A stretch of 64,000 nt of DNA from Pseudomonadota bacterium. Its GTDB lineage: Bacteria; Pseudomonadota; Gammaproteobacteria; Burkholderiales; SG8-39. Positions 56,959 to 64,000 of the stretch are shown here, piece after piece. The notes under the pieces were generated by a model. The model was not told the DNA's origin. It saw nothing but the letters and a program-made list of their open reading frames with translations, and searched no databases. Where the stretch lies: positions 62,001-126,000 of the forward strand of contig CANGMI010000009.1 of the NCBI GenBank assembly GCA_947455195.1. The letters are read 5' to 3'. The translations under genes were made by a program, and so were the position numbers. How positions within the stretch are numbered: position 1 is the stretch's first letter; the number at the start of each line of letters is the position of its first letter.

Positions 56959-57461
56959 GATGACAGTCTCCCTGGAGGCAGGGTGCGCAGTCGCGTGGAC
57001 CGGCCCCATCCGTTCCCGTGCGTCCTACTTTACACACTCGATCGACCGACGTCTCCCCCGCTTTGAGTGGTGTTTCGGCCCGCAGCAAGTCGCAGCCGAT
57101 CATCCTCACCCTGACCGACCAGGGCACTCTGCTGGCCAGTTGGAATCCGCACTCCGCGGGGACGCGTTGACGGCACTGTGACACCATCGGACAGACCCTG
57201 GACGTGATCAGGCATCAGGACAATGGCGGCGCTCGCAGCGTGCGACCCGCGAAGCGCATGACGCCCGCACCGTGCGCCGCCCGGGGAACCGATTAAGTTC
57301 TCTTGAATCGACTGGCCTGCAAGGCCTGATCGCTATCATCGCCGTGCTTGTCACTGCAAGTCGGGCAGTACAGCCAGCAGCATGGTGCAGTGGCAATGGA
57401 CAGGCAGCCCCTCGAGCGCCAGGGACGCAGGCGAGGGCATCAACAGGAAGGAGAAGCCTCG
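56959..57461. other. Gene-free interval with lower GC toward its right end
   Basis: 503 bases between divergent genes (Rieske 2 to the left, HELTH protein to the right) with no credible ORF. A small inverted repeat GGCCT-GCA-AGGCC lies near 57316, and an AT-richer patch lies at 57290-57345. These may contain the promoter of the right-hand gene. No copy of the IclR-type operator is present. Confidence 0.5.
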
Positions 57462-58130
57462 ATGTCAAAACCGGTAGCCGAAATCAACAGACTGCGGCGG
57501 ATCGCGCAGGAGCGGCGGGACACAGTCTATTCGGACATCATCGAGGAAGTGCTCGGTTACGTGTTCCAAGTACGCGAATGGACCAAGGTGGCGACCAGCG
57601 GCAGCGCAACGCCCTACTGGGGGCCGTTCGGCGCGGAATATGACGTGCGTTACCAGGAAGGCAATCTCGCCAACATCGTGCATGAATTGACGCATATCGC
57701 ATGCTACGTCGGGTACGACAATGATTTCCTCTGCTGGCCTCCCACCGGGAGGGTCAAACCTGCCCGTACCTACTCGGCAGGCGCGGACATCGGATTCGTG
57801 ACCAACCAGGAGCAGCTTCAATTCCCCGAGATGGACCAACTGGAGCCGCTGCTCAACATGGGCCAGCGCATCAAGGCATGCGTGCCGACATCGCCACTGA
57901 CGGCCGATCAGCAGCGCCAGGTCATGGACAAGATGCAGTACGGAACGGGAATGTTTGGTGGCGTGGAGTTCGATCCGTGCGTCAACAACGTGCTTGGCTG
58001 GCTGATCGAATGGGGCTATCCCAGGAAAGGGTCCTGGTTCTCGAGAGCGAACAACCAGTTGTTCACAGTCACCGAACAAGTGGCCAGGGCGCAATACGAG
58101 AAACGGATCGTCAATCGCCCGAAGTTCTGA
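57462..58130 (+). CDS. Orphan protein with an HEXXH (HELTH) zincin-like motif
   Basis: A 222-residue protein without a signal peptide that I cannot assign to a family. Near residue 75 it has NLANIVHELTHIACYVGYD, a consensus zinc-protease motif (H-E-L-T-H). Other features are REWTKVATSGSATPYWGPFG upstream and a C-terminal half with DPCVNNVLGWLIEWGYPRKG. The AAGGAG site 9 bases before ATG 57462 supports translation. Base composition is visibly lower in GC than its neighbours, and it sits beside tRNA-Lys, so horizontal acquisition is possible. A peptidase or toxin-like effector role is only a hypothesis. Confidence 0.7.
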   Translation: MSKPVAEINRLRRIAQERRDTVYSDIIEEVLGYVFQVREWTKVATSGSATPYWGPFGAEYDVRYQEGNLANIVHELTHIACYVGYDNDFLCWPPTGRVKPARTYSAGADIGFVTNQEQLQFPEMDQLEPLLNMGQRIKACVPTSPLTADQQRQVMDKMQYGTGMFGGVEFDPCVNNVLGWLIEWGYPRKGSWFSRANNQLFTVTEQVARAQYEKRIVNRPKF

Positions 58131-58247
58131 GTCTGTCGGAGGCGTCCGTGGATGAAGGTGGGCGCACGTTGCGGGCAGATCGCGAGGAGGAGCATCACAG
58201 GCCGGGCGCCAGCAGGGCACTGCGGCCAGGGCACCGCTGGCAAGGCG

Positions 58248-58323
58248 TGGTGGGTCGGGCGGGGCTCGAACCCGCGACCAACGGATTAAAAGTCCGCTGC
58301 TCTACCGACTGAGCTACCGACCC
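58248..58323 (-). tRNA. tRNA-Lys (anticodon UUU), CCA encoded
   Basis: A 76-nt cloverleaf on the minus strand. The acceptor stem GGGTCGG pairs with CCGACCC, the D-arm contains AGCTCAGTCGGTAGAGC, the anticodon loop reads CTTTTAA (UUU), and the T-arm is GCGGG-TTCGAGC-CCCGC. The 3' CCA is genomic (58250-58248). A strong promoter lies about 90 bases upstream. No att-like duplication of its 3' end was found in the window. Confidence 0.97.
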
Positions 58324-58414
58324 GGTACGTACGCCAACCGACCATCGCTCAAGGTCGGCAGGCTCTTCGCCATTCTGCTCTGGAGCACAGGACGCATGCC
58401 CAAAGCGAGCGCGG

Positions 58415-58443
58415 ATTCTAGGCGGGTGACCAGGGGGTGTCAA
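58415..58443 (-). promoter_or_regulatory. Sigma-70 promoter of tRNA-Lys
   Basis: On the minus strand TTGACA (58443-58438), a 17-base spacer and TAGAAT (58420-58415), followed by a GC-rich discriminator CCGCGC. This is typical of stringently controlled stable-RNA promoters. Transcription would start near 58408, giving an 85-nt leader before the mature tRNA. Confidence 0.85.
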
Positions 58444-58568
58444 TGACGACGCCTGCGCGACCGGCGGCATACCAGTCAGGCCAGCGCCATGTTGCAGCGT
58501 CCAGACTTTGCATGCATCTTGTCAGGGTCTGTCAGTACCCTCTCTACGCTCACCCACAGGAGTTCATC

Positions 58569-59087
58569 GTGAAATCTGCCTCCCGCACGCTTGTCGCTGC
58601 CGTCACCACGAGCCTCGCCCTTCTGGGCACGGCAGTCGAGGCTGCCGAGTACATGGAGAAGACCCCCTTCCAGCTCTCGCGTGCCTTCTCGCCCGGGGTG
58701 GTAACGCAGGGGGGCAAGATCGTCTGGGTGGCCGGTCAGACCGCAACCCGTGACAACGAGAACCGCGACATCGCCAACAACTTCGAAGCGCAGGTGAAGC
58801 AGGTGTTCTCGCAGATCGACCAGGTCTTGAAGAACGCCGGTGGCAGTCTTGCCAACGTGGTGCAGATGACCGTGTTCATCAAGGAATCGCGCTACGGCGA
58901 CCGCTTCGTCGAGATGCGCAAGGACTTCTTCCAGAACGGCAACTATCCGGGCAGTGCGCTCATTACCGTCACCAACTTCGCGCGCCCCGGCATCGAGATC
59001 GAGATTCAGGCGGTGGGCGTCATCGGCGACAGTTGCAGCAACGAAAACCCCTGCTCGGCACAAGGCATCGCCAGCAAGAAGCGCTGA
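58569..59087 (+). CDS. Exported RidA/YjgF-family protein
   Basis: A 172-residue Rid-superfamily protein with an unusual N-terminal signal peptide (MKSASRTLVAAVTTSLALLG, cleavage near VEA-A). The core has IVWVAGQTATRDNENRDIAN, EAQVKQVFSQIDQVLKNAGG and GIEIEIQAVGVIGD. The segment NYPGSALITV aligns with the YPARSCVEV region of RidA, and the Arg needed for imine hydrolysis is absent, so classic deaminase activity is unlikely. The C terminus adds two Cys (DSCSNENPCSAQG). The start is GTG 58569, with AGGAG 6 bases upstream. Confidence 0.88.
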   Translation: MKSASRTLVAAVTTSLALLGTAVEAAEYMEKTPFQLSRAFSPGVVTQGGKIVWVAGQTATRDNENRDIANNFEAQVKQVFSQIDQVLKNAGGSLANVVQMTVFIKESRYGDRFVEMRKDFFQNGNYPGSALITVTNFARPGIEIEIQAVGVIGDSCSNENPCSAQGIASKKR

Positions 59088-59159
59088 GTCAGCAGGGCCT
59101 CCCGCCCCGATCGACCGGCGCCGGCGCGAGCCCGACGCCCCTCGATCGGGGGCCTCTCA

Positions 59160-60275
59160 TCAGCCGGCACGCCACTCGAGATAGCGAAAGGCAAGGCGCG
59201 CTCCGAGCACGATGAACGCCAATGTCAGAAACGCACCCAGCGCCAGTGTCGACACGCCGGTGATGCCCTGACCAACCGTGCAACCCATGGCCGTGACACC
59301 ACCGAAGCCCATCAGCAGGGCACCCACCAGGTGGTTGCCGGTGTCTTCGGCGTTGCGAAACCCCTCGAACCGGAATCGACCGGTGAAGAGCGCATGCGCG
59401 AGGCTGCCAAGGATTGTTCCGAGCACGGTCGCGATCCCAAACGTGACGCCGCGCGAGCGATCTGTCCACAGGAGCAGGAGGTCAAGCGTGTAAGCCTGGG
59501 GACCGACAAAGGTCAGCGATTCGGGGCGTCCGGCACTGGTGCCGATCCAGGCTTCCTGCAAGGTATCGGGATGCTCCTCGACAAAGCCGACAGACCCGGT
59601 GAGGTACCAGCCGGCAGCCACCGCGAGGCCCGTCACCACACCGCCCACGAGTGCTGCCGGTGCCCGCGCGTCGGCCGTCCGCAGTCCGAAGAAGGCGAGC
59701 ACGGCCGCAATGCCGATCGCCAGCCCCGGACGAAGCAGGCTCGCATCGAGACCGCTGCCGGCAGGCATGAAGGCGGCCAGCAGGCTTCCCAGGTCTTGCG
59801 CTCGACCCAGATCGATCGACAGGGCATCGAGCACGTTGACCCGCAGGGGTGCAAGCGCGCCGCGCAAGGTCATGCTGGCCGCCAGGGCGAGCACGATGGC
59901 GACGACGAGAGACTTCAGATTGCCGGCTCCGGCACGAATGAGGGTGCGTGCCCCGCACCCCGATGCAATGACCATGCCGAAACCGAACAGGAGACCACCC
60001 ACCGCGTGCGACAGGACGTTGAGCCGCGTCATGCGATACATCGACGCATCGAGAACGCCCGGTTGCATCGCTTCCACCCCGGTCGCACCGAGGAGGGCCA
60101 CCGCCATCGCCAGAAACCACATGCGCATGCGTGTCCAGTCACCCATGTTGGCGATGTCAGCCAGCGCGCCCATGGTGCAGAAGTGGCTGTGGGCGGCAGC
60201 GATACCGAAGGCGAGGCCGATAGCCAGCCCGCCCCAGACCACCCAGTGGTGCAGGACCTGGATCTCAGCTGGCAT
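59160..60275 (-). CDS. YeeE/YedE-family (TsuA-like) sulfur-compound transporter
   Basis: An inner-membrane protein of 371 residues with about nine to ten helices. The conserved Cys sites of the thiosulfate permease group are visible: HSHFCTMGALAD near 32, IASGCGARTLIRAG near 107 and AMGCTVGQGITG near 335. Members import thiosulfate or related sulfane sulfur by Cys relay. The start ATG 60275 shares one base with the cpoB stop (TGATG), so it is coupled to the Tol-Pal operon, an unusual partner. No TusA-like protein gene is nearby. Confidence 0.9.
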   Translation of the reverse strand: MPAEIQVLHHWVVWGGLAIGLAFGIAAAHSHFCTMGALADIANMGDWTRMRMWFLAMAVALLGATGVEAMQPGVLDASMYRMTRLNVLSHAVGGLLFGFGMVIASGCGARTLIRAGAGNLKSLVVAIVLALAASMTLRGALAPLRVNVLDALSIDLGRAQDLGSLLAAFMPAGSGLDASLLRPGLAIGIAAVLAFFGLRTADARAPAALVGGVVTGLAVAAGWYLTGSVGFVEEHPDTLQEAWIGTSAGRPESLTFVGPQAYTLDLLLLWTDRSRGVTFGIATVLGTILGSLAHALFTGRFRFEGFRNAEDTGNHLVGALLMGFGGVTAMGCTVGQGITGVSTLALGAFLTLAFIVLGARLAFRYLEWRAG

Positions 60276-61171
60276 CAACGCGCGGGACGGCGCGCAAGGC
60301 GCAGTTTGGCCTGCTCGGCGGCGGGCGTCTTCGGGAAGCGGGCCACGAGATCCTTCAAGGTGGCCTGCTCGGCCTTGGGCTCACCCAGTTCGGCCTGGGC
60401 ACTGGCGATGCTCAGCATGGCATCAGGCGTGCGCGGATTGTCGGGCGCGGTGGCAACCATCTTCTGCAGCGCAGCCTTCGCGCCCTTGTAGTCCTTCAGG
60501 GCAAAAAGGGCGTTACCAGTCCAGTACTGGGCACTGGGCGCCATCGGGCTCTCGGGCCATGCGGCCACGAAGGCCTGAAACTGCGCGGCAGCCGCCTTGT
60601 ACTCGTTGGCCTTGTAGGCCGCCAGCGCCGACTCGTAGGCCTTGCCTTCGGCAGCCGCACTCTCCTGTTCGGCTCGCTCGCGCTCGACCTTGTCGTCCTT
60701 GGCCTTTTCCTCGCGAGCCCGATCTTCCTTCGCCCGCTCTTCCTGAGCACGCTCGAGACGCCGCAGGCGATTGTCCAGATCGGCATAGAAGTCCTTCTGC
60801 CGCCGCTCGGTCTGCTCGATGCGGTTGGCCATCACCTCGATCTGCCCGCGCATGCGTGCGAGTTCGTCGCGCAGTTTGTCGAGCGCATTGCCCAGTTCGA
60901 TCACCGCGGAGCGATCCTGCACCTGTGCCTCGAGGCTGCCGAAGCGGCCGTCAATCGACTTCTGGAGCAACTGCACCTGATTGCGCAATTGGTCGATCCG
61001 CATCCGGGCTTCGTCATCATCGAACATGCCAGCACGCGCCGACAGCGCGCCGACACACAGTGCCAGAGCGACTGCCGGTCGGATGACCCGACGATTCAGG
61101 CACTGGCGAAGTCCGAGGCCGGGGACCTCATCAACGCCTGGCTGGACAGCCTCGCGCGCGCTGCGGCTCAT
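60275..61171 (-). CDS. cpoB: Cell division coordinator CpoB (YbgF)
   Basis: A periplasmic Tol-Pal partner that coordinates outer-membrane constriction with peptidoglycan synthesis. It is 298 residues with a long N-terminal segment and a signal-like stretch (VALALCVGALSARA), a coiled coil (MRIDQLRNQVQLLQKSIDGR to LRRLERAQEERAKEDRA) and a Glu/Lys/Ala-rich linker. The C-terminal TPR domain contains YESALAAYKANEYKAAAAQF, PSAQYWTGNALFALKDY and AQAELGEPKAEQATLKDLV. The ATG lies 4 bp after the pal stop. The N terminus before the signal is longer than usual, so an internal start is possible. Confidence 0.92.
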   Translation of the reverse strand: MSRSAREAVQPGVDEVPGLGLRQCLNRRVIRPAVALALCVGALSARAGMFDDDEARMRIDQLRNQVQLLQKSIDGRFGSLEAQVQDRSAVIELGNALDKLRDELARMRGQIEVMANRIEQTERRQKDFYADLDNRLRRLERAQEERAKEDRAREEKAKDDKVERERAEQESAAAEGKAYESALAAYKANEYKAAAAQFQAFVAAWPESPMAPSAQYWTGNALFALKDYKGAKAALQKMVATAPDNPRTPDAMLSIASAQAELGEPKAEQATLKDLVARFPKTPAAEQAKLRLARRPAR

Positions 61172-61175
61172 GCGA

Positions 61176-61751
61176 TCAGAACTCCTTCACCGAGCCGAAG
61201 TTGTAGAGAATGTCGCCGCGACGGTTCTCGGCCCAGTCGGCCTCTTCATGGCCTTCGCGACGGGGCTTTTCCTTGCCCAGGCTCACGGCATCGATCTGCG
61301 ACTCGGCAGCACCCATGAGCACCAGCGTGCGCTTCATCGCTTCAGCACGGCGCTGACCGAGCGCAATGTTGTACTCACGGCTTCCCCGCTCGTCGGTGTT
61401 GCCCTGGATGAGCATGCGCGCATCGCGATGGCTTGCCAGCCAGGTGGCATGTGCCTGCAGCGTCGAGCGGAACTCCTCACGCACACTGAACTCATCGAAG
61501 TTGAAGTACACGCTGCGACGCGACAGGACGCTCTTCGGGTCAGTCAGTTCGGTGGCTGCGTTGGCGCCCGGACCCGGGCGCACATCGATCGGCGCATTGG
61601 CGCTGCTGTTGGCGGCCGGACCATTGCCGCCCGCCATCGTGGATGCAGAACCATCGACGACAGGCGCGGCCGGCTGGTCACCGCCCGTGCTGCTGCAGGC
61701 CGCAACGGCGAGGGCCAGGGCCGCTGCGAGGAACGAATGGAACAAACGCAT
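61176..61751 (-). CDS. pal: Peptidoglycan-associated lipoprotein Pal
   Basis: An outer-membrane lipoprotein that anchors the Tol system to peptidoglycan. It is 191 residues with lipobox AVAAC (Cys 19), a Gly/Ala/Asn-rich tether, then an OmpA-like domain: SVYFNFDEFSVREEF, MLIQGNTDERGSREYNIALG and QRRAEAMKRTLVLMG, which contain the diaminopimelate-binding Asp/Arg residues. AAGGAGAG lies just before the ATG. It follows tolB by 47 bp and precedes cpoB by 4 bp, the standard Tol-Pal order. Confidence 0.97.
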   Translation of the reverse strand: MRLFHSFLAAALALAVAACSSTGGDQPAAPVVDGSASTMAGGNGPAANSSANAPIDVRPGPGANAATELTDPKSVLSRRSVYFNFDEFSVREEFRSTLQAHATWLASHRDARMLIQGNTDERGSREYNIALGQRRAEAMKRTLVLMGAAESQIDAVSLGKEKPRREGHEEADWAENRRGDILYNFGSVKEF

Positions 61752-61798
61752 GGTGCTCTCCTTGGATCGCGGTGCGATCGGTTTGATTCGATTTCAGA

Positions 61799-63085
61799 TC
61801 AAGGCAGAAATGGGCCCCAGGCCGGCTCGCGCACTTCAGCGGCCGAAATCGACAGCCGCTGCTTCACTCGACCATCGACCGACACGGCCGCCAGAGCACC
61901 TCGCCCTCCGACCTGGGTCGCGTAGAGGATCATGCGCCCGTTGGGTGCAAAACTGGGTGACTCGTCATTCTGCGTGTCGGTGATCATCTGCACCTGCCGT
62001 GTCTCCAGATCGAGCACGGCCAGCCGGAACTGCCCGCCACCGCCGCGCGTAATGTAGGCGAGAGTCCTGCCATCGGCGCTCACCGCGGGTGACACATTGT
62101 AACTGCCCTCGAAGGTAAGGCGTTGCGACTCGCCCCCTTCGGCGGGCATGCGATAGATCTGGGGTGAACCACCCCGGTCGGAGGTGAAATAGAGCCACTT
62201 GCCGTCGGCCGAAAAAGCGGGCTCGGTATCGATCGACGACGAGGATGCAAGGCGCCGTGTACCGCTGCCATCGGCATTGATCATGAAGAGTTGCGAACCA
62301 CCATCGCGCGTCAGCACCACGGCAAGGCGATTGCCATCCGGCGCCCAGGCCGGTGCACTGTTCGAGCCGCGAAAGTTCGCCACCGCAATCTGGCGCCGCT
62401 CGCGCAGCCGCTGCACATACACCACCGGCTTCTTGGACTGCAGCGACACATAGGCGAGTGCCGTGCCATCGGGAGACCAGGTGGGCGACAGGATCGGCTC
62501 GTTCGAAATGAGTACGGCCGATGCGTTCGCGCCATCGGCGTCGGCCACATGCAGTTCGAACCGTGGGCCCTGCTTCACCACGTACGCGATGCGGGTCGAG
62601 AAGACACCGCGCTCGCCGGTCATCTTCTCGTAGATGGCATCGGCAATGCGGTGGGCGGTGGCACGCAGTTGCGCCGCAAGGGGGCCGAAGGCGCCGCTGG
62701 TGAGTTGGTCGCCCCGCGCGGCATCGAAGAGTCTGAACCGGACATCATGGCGACCGCCCCCTTCGGGCCGTACGGCGCCTGCCGCAGCCGCATCGATGCC
62801 GCGCCCCCGCAGACCGGCAAGGTCCGATGCCGGTGCATCAACCGACATGCCGAGAACGGCGGGCGAATCAACGATGCGAAAGCGGCCGCTGCGGCGCAGG
62901 TCGGCTGCGACGACCCCACTCAGATCAACCTGTGCAGCGAGCTCGCCCTCGAAGGGCGCGATCGCGATCGGTATCTGGTTTGAGCCGCCACCGACAATCT
63001 GGATCTCGAGCTGCGCCCGGGCAGGCGCACCGAGCGTCAGGGCCAGTGCGGCGGCGAGCCCTGTCACCGCCCCGCGAAACCGCAT
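61799..63085 (-). CDS. tolB: Tol-Pal system protein TolB
   Basis: A periplasmic beta-propeller protein connecting TolA and Pal. From ATG 63085 it is 428 residues, the normal size, with signal MRFRGAVTGLAAALALTLGA (cleavage near ARA-Q). The N-terminal D1 domain contains IPIAIAPFEGELAAQVDLSG. Repeated WD-like blades include PILSPTWSPDGTALAYVS, NSAPAWAPDGNRLAVVLT and TEPAFSADGKWLYFTSDRGG. Longer in-frame starts (63103, 63130) exist; none has a convincing ribosome site. It follows tolA. Confidence 0.96.
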   Translation of the reverse strand: MRFRGAVTGLAAALALTLGAPARAQLEIQIVGGGSNQIPIAIAPFEGELAAQVDLSGVVAADLRRSGRFRIVDSPAVLGMSVDAPASDLAGLRGRGIDAAAAGAVRPEGGGRHDVRFRLFDAARGDQLTSGAFGPLAAQLRATAHRIADAIYEKMTGERGVFSTRIAYVVKQGPRFELHVADADGANASAVLISNEPILSPTWSPDGTALAYVSLQSKKPVVYVQRLRERRQIAVANFRGSNSAPAWAPDGNRLAVVLTRDGGSQLFMINADGSGTRRLASSSSIDTEPAFSADGKWLYFTSDRGGSPQIYRMPAEGGESQRLTFEGSYNVSPAVSADGRTLAYITRGGGGQFRLAVLDLETRQVQMITDTQNDESPSFAPNGRMILYATQVGGRGALAAVSVDGRVKQRLSISAAEVREPAWGPFLP

Positions 63086-63133
63086 CGGCGAGCCCTGCAC
63101 CATCCAACCGAACTGAGCCAGGATCATCAAAGG

Positions 63134-64000
63134 TCAATCCTCAAAAGCCTTGTGCGTGATCGTCAGTTCGCGCACGAACTGCTCGGGGCGATCCGGACGC
63201 GGCAAGGGCGAAGACTTGTAGATCGCACGCTCGACCGCCTCGTCGTAGGCACGAATGCCGCTCGATCGACGCAAGGTTACCGAAATCACTTCGCCCGTGG
63301 GCAATTGAACCACATCAAGGACAGCCTGCGGATTGCCCACAAGGTTCTCCGGCATGGTGAGATTGCCGCGAATCTTGCCGCTGATGCGGCCGATCCAGCC
63401 GTCGCGGGCACGGGCGTCACCAGCCGACGCCGCGCTCGCCCTCTGCGCCGCTTCGCGACGCGCGATATCGGCCTTCACCTGGGCGGATTCGGCAGCGAGT
63501 TGCTGATCGAGCTTGCGCCGCTGGGCTTCCTGCAACTCGCGCTGCGCCTGGCGATCGATGCGCTCGCGATCCTCGCGCTGGCGCTGCTCGCGGGCCTTCT
63601 CTTCACGCACCTTGTCATCGCGTGCCTTGTCATCGCGTGCCTTGTCATCGCGTGCCTTGTCATCGCGCGCCTTCTGCGCTCGCAGCTTGTCCTCGCGCGC
63701 CCGGTCTTCCTTCAGCTTGTCTTCCCGTGCCTTCTCCTCGCGCAGTTTTTTCTCGCGCTCGAGCTGGACACGCTTTTCCTGTTCAGCCCGCTTGCGACGC
63801 TCGCGCTCGAGCGCGATATCGGGGGGGCTGGGCGAGCGCTCAGGCTCGACCACAGACGGCGGCTTCGCCGGCAGTGGTTCAGGACGTGCGGGCGGTGCCT
63901 GCTCGGTCACCAACGGCGGTGGGGGCGCGGGCGCCTCCTCGATGGGCGGTGACTCGACCGGCATCGGTGCGACCTGCGGGGCTGCAGCCTGATTCCACAA
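63134..64000 (-). CDS. tolA: TolA, cell-envelope integrity protein, C-terminal part (cut by window end)
   Basis: The visible 288 residues lack the N-terminal membrane anchor, which lies beyond the window. Present are a Pro-rich segment (APAPPPLVTEQAPPARPEP), a long Lys/Arg/Glu/Ala-rich helical domain with four near-identical ARDDK units, and the globular C-terminal domain (GRISGKIRGNLTMPENLVGN, VISVTLRRSSGIRAYDEAVE, ELTITHKAF). The protein bridges the inner membrane to TolB and Pal using the proton motive force via TolQR, which would be encoded upstream of base 64000. The stop lies 48 bases before the chosen tolB ATG. Confidence 0.94.
   Translation of the reverse strand: MWNQAAAPQVAPMPVESPPIEEAPAPPPPLVTEQAPPARPEPLPAKPPSVVEPERSPSPPDIALERERRKRAEQEKRVQLEREKKLREEKAREDKLKEDRAREDKLRAQKARDDKARDDKARDDKARDDKVREEKAREQRQREDRERIDRQAQRELQEAQRRKLDQQLAAESAQVKADIARREAAQRASAASAGDARARDGWIGRISGKIRGNLTMPENLVGNPQAVLDVVQLPTGEVISVTLRRSSGIRAYDEAVERAIYKSSPLPRPDRPEQFVRELTITHKAFED
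63611..63670. repeat. 15-bp tandem repeat inside tolA
   Basis: Four head-to-tail copies of CTTGTCATCGCGTGC, the last with one change (CGC), encoding the repeated Ala-Arg-Asp-Asp-Lys unit of the TolA helix. Expected to vary in copy number in frame. Confidence 0.95.

Noticed and set aside
57010..58330. Integrative island using tRNA-Lys
   Set aside because: No integrase and no duplicate of the tRNA 3' end were found in the window; only one atypical gene is present.
63611..63670. Four 15-bp repeats resembling a short CRISPR-like or satellite array
   Set aside because: The repeats are head to tail without spacers and encode the TolA helical ARDDK units.

Overview
The window is GC-rich DNA (about 65% by eye) from a Gram-negative betaproteobacterium, most likely of the order Burkholderiales. 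The evidence is five stand-alone periplasmic binding proteins of the Bug/TctC family, a trimeric general porin ending in Phe, a complete Tol-Pal block and a betaproteobacterial-type cyanophycin locus. No plasmid, phage, transposase, integrase or CRISPR genes were seen.

Layout. 1-1134: the 3' end of a Bug protein gene, then ppa. 1145-9396 (minus strand): a cyanophycin-associated ABC exporter, DUF1854 protein, acyltransferase, a two-subunit molybdenum hydroxylase (IorA/IorB type) and a TPR-glycosyltransferase-like protein. 9511-14316 (plus strand): two adjacent cyanophycin synthetases, the first with a degenerate Mur-ligase site (CphA2-like) and the second complete (CphA1). 14378-32560: a dense, mostly minus-strand surface-glycan and protein-modification region. 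It holds a fused membrane/spermidine-synthase-like protein, GT2 enzymes, a flippase, a methyltransferase, an acyltransferase, an EXORDIUM-family secreted protein, a NeuD-like acetyltransferase, an ATP-grasp enzyme and two giant TPR proteins carrying GT9-like and GT41 (O-GlcNAc-transferase-like) domains. 32621-41259: ybaK, a lipoprotein, three Bug proteins, a porin, an esterase and an MFS exporter. 41396-44098: a large HAD-type protein and a small ORF.

44295-47927 is a complete phosphite uptake and oxidation operon, ptxABCD, preceded by six consecutive 11-bp Pho-box half-sites. 47899-56958 is a catabolic block: an FAD monooxygenase, an IclR regulator, a sulfatase/phosphonate-monoesterase-type hydrolase, two Rieske oxygenases, a MetE-like zinc protein and a Bug protein. 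A 17-bp pseudo-palindrome occurs in two promoter regions of this block (16/17 identical) at nearly the same distance from the start codons, and is probably the IclR operator. 57462-59087 holds an orphan HEXXH protein, tRNA-Lys(UUU) with a textbook sigma-70 promoter, and an exported RidA-like protein. 59160-64000 (minus strand) is tolA (cut by the window end), tolB, pal and cpoB, followed by a coupled YeeE/YedE sulfur transporter gene.

How the parts fit: the Pho-box array implies that phosphite is used as a phosphorus source under phosphate limitation. The cyanophycin genes give a nitrogen/carbon reserve with a membrane partner of unknown cargo. The catabolic block looks like an inducible route for a substituted, perhaps methoxylated or ester-capped, aromatic compound whose binding protein is also encoded there. 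Starts were chosen from Shine-Dalgarno matches, signal peptides and overlaps; uncertain ones are flagged.
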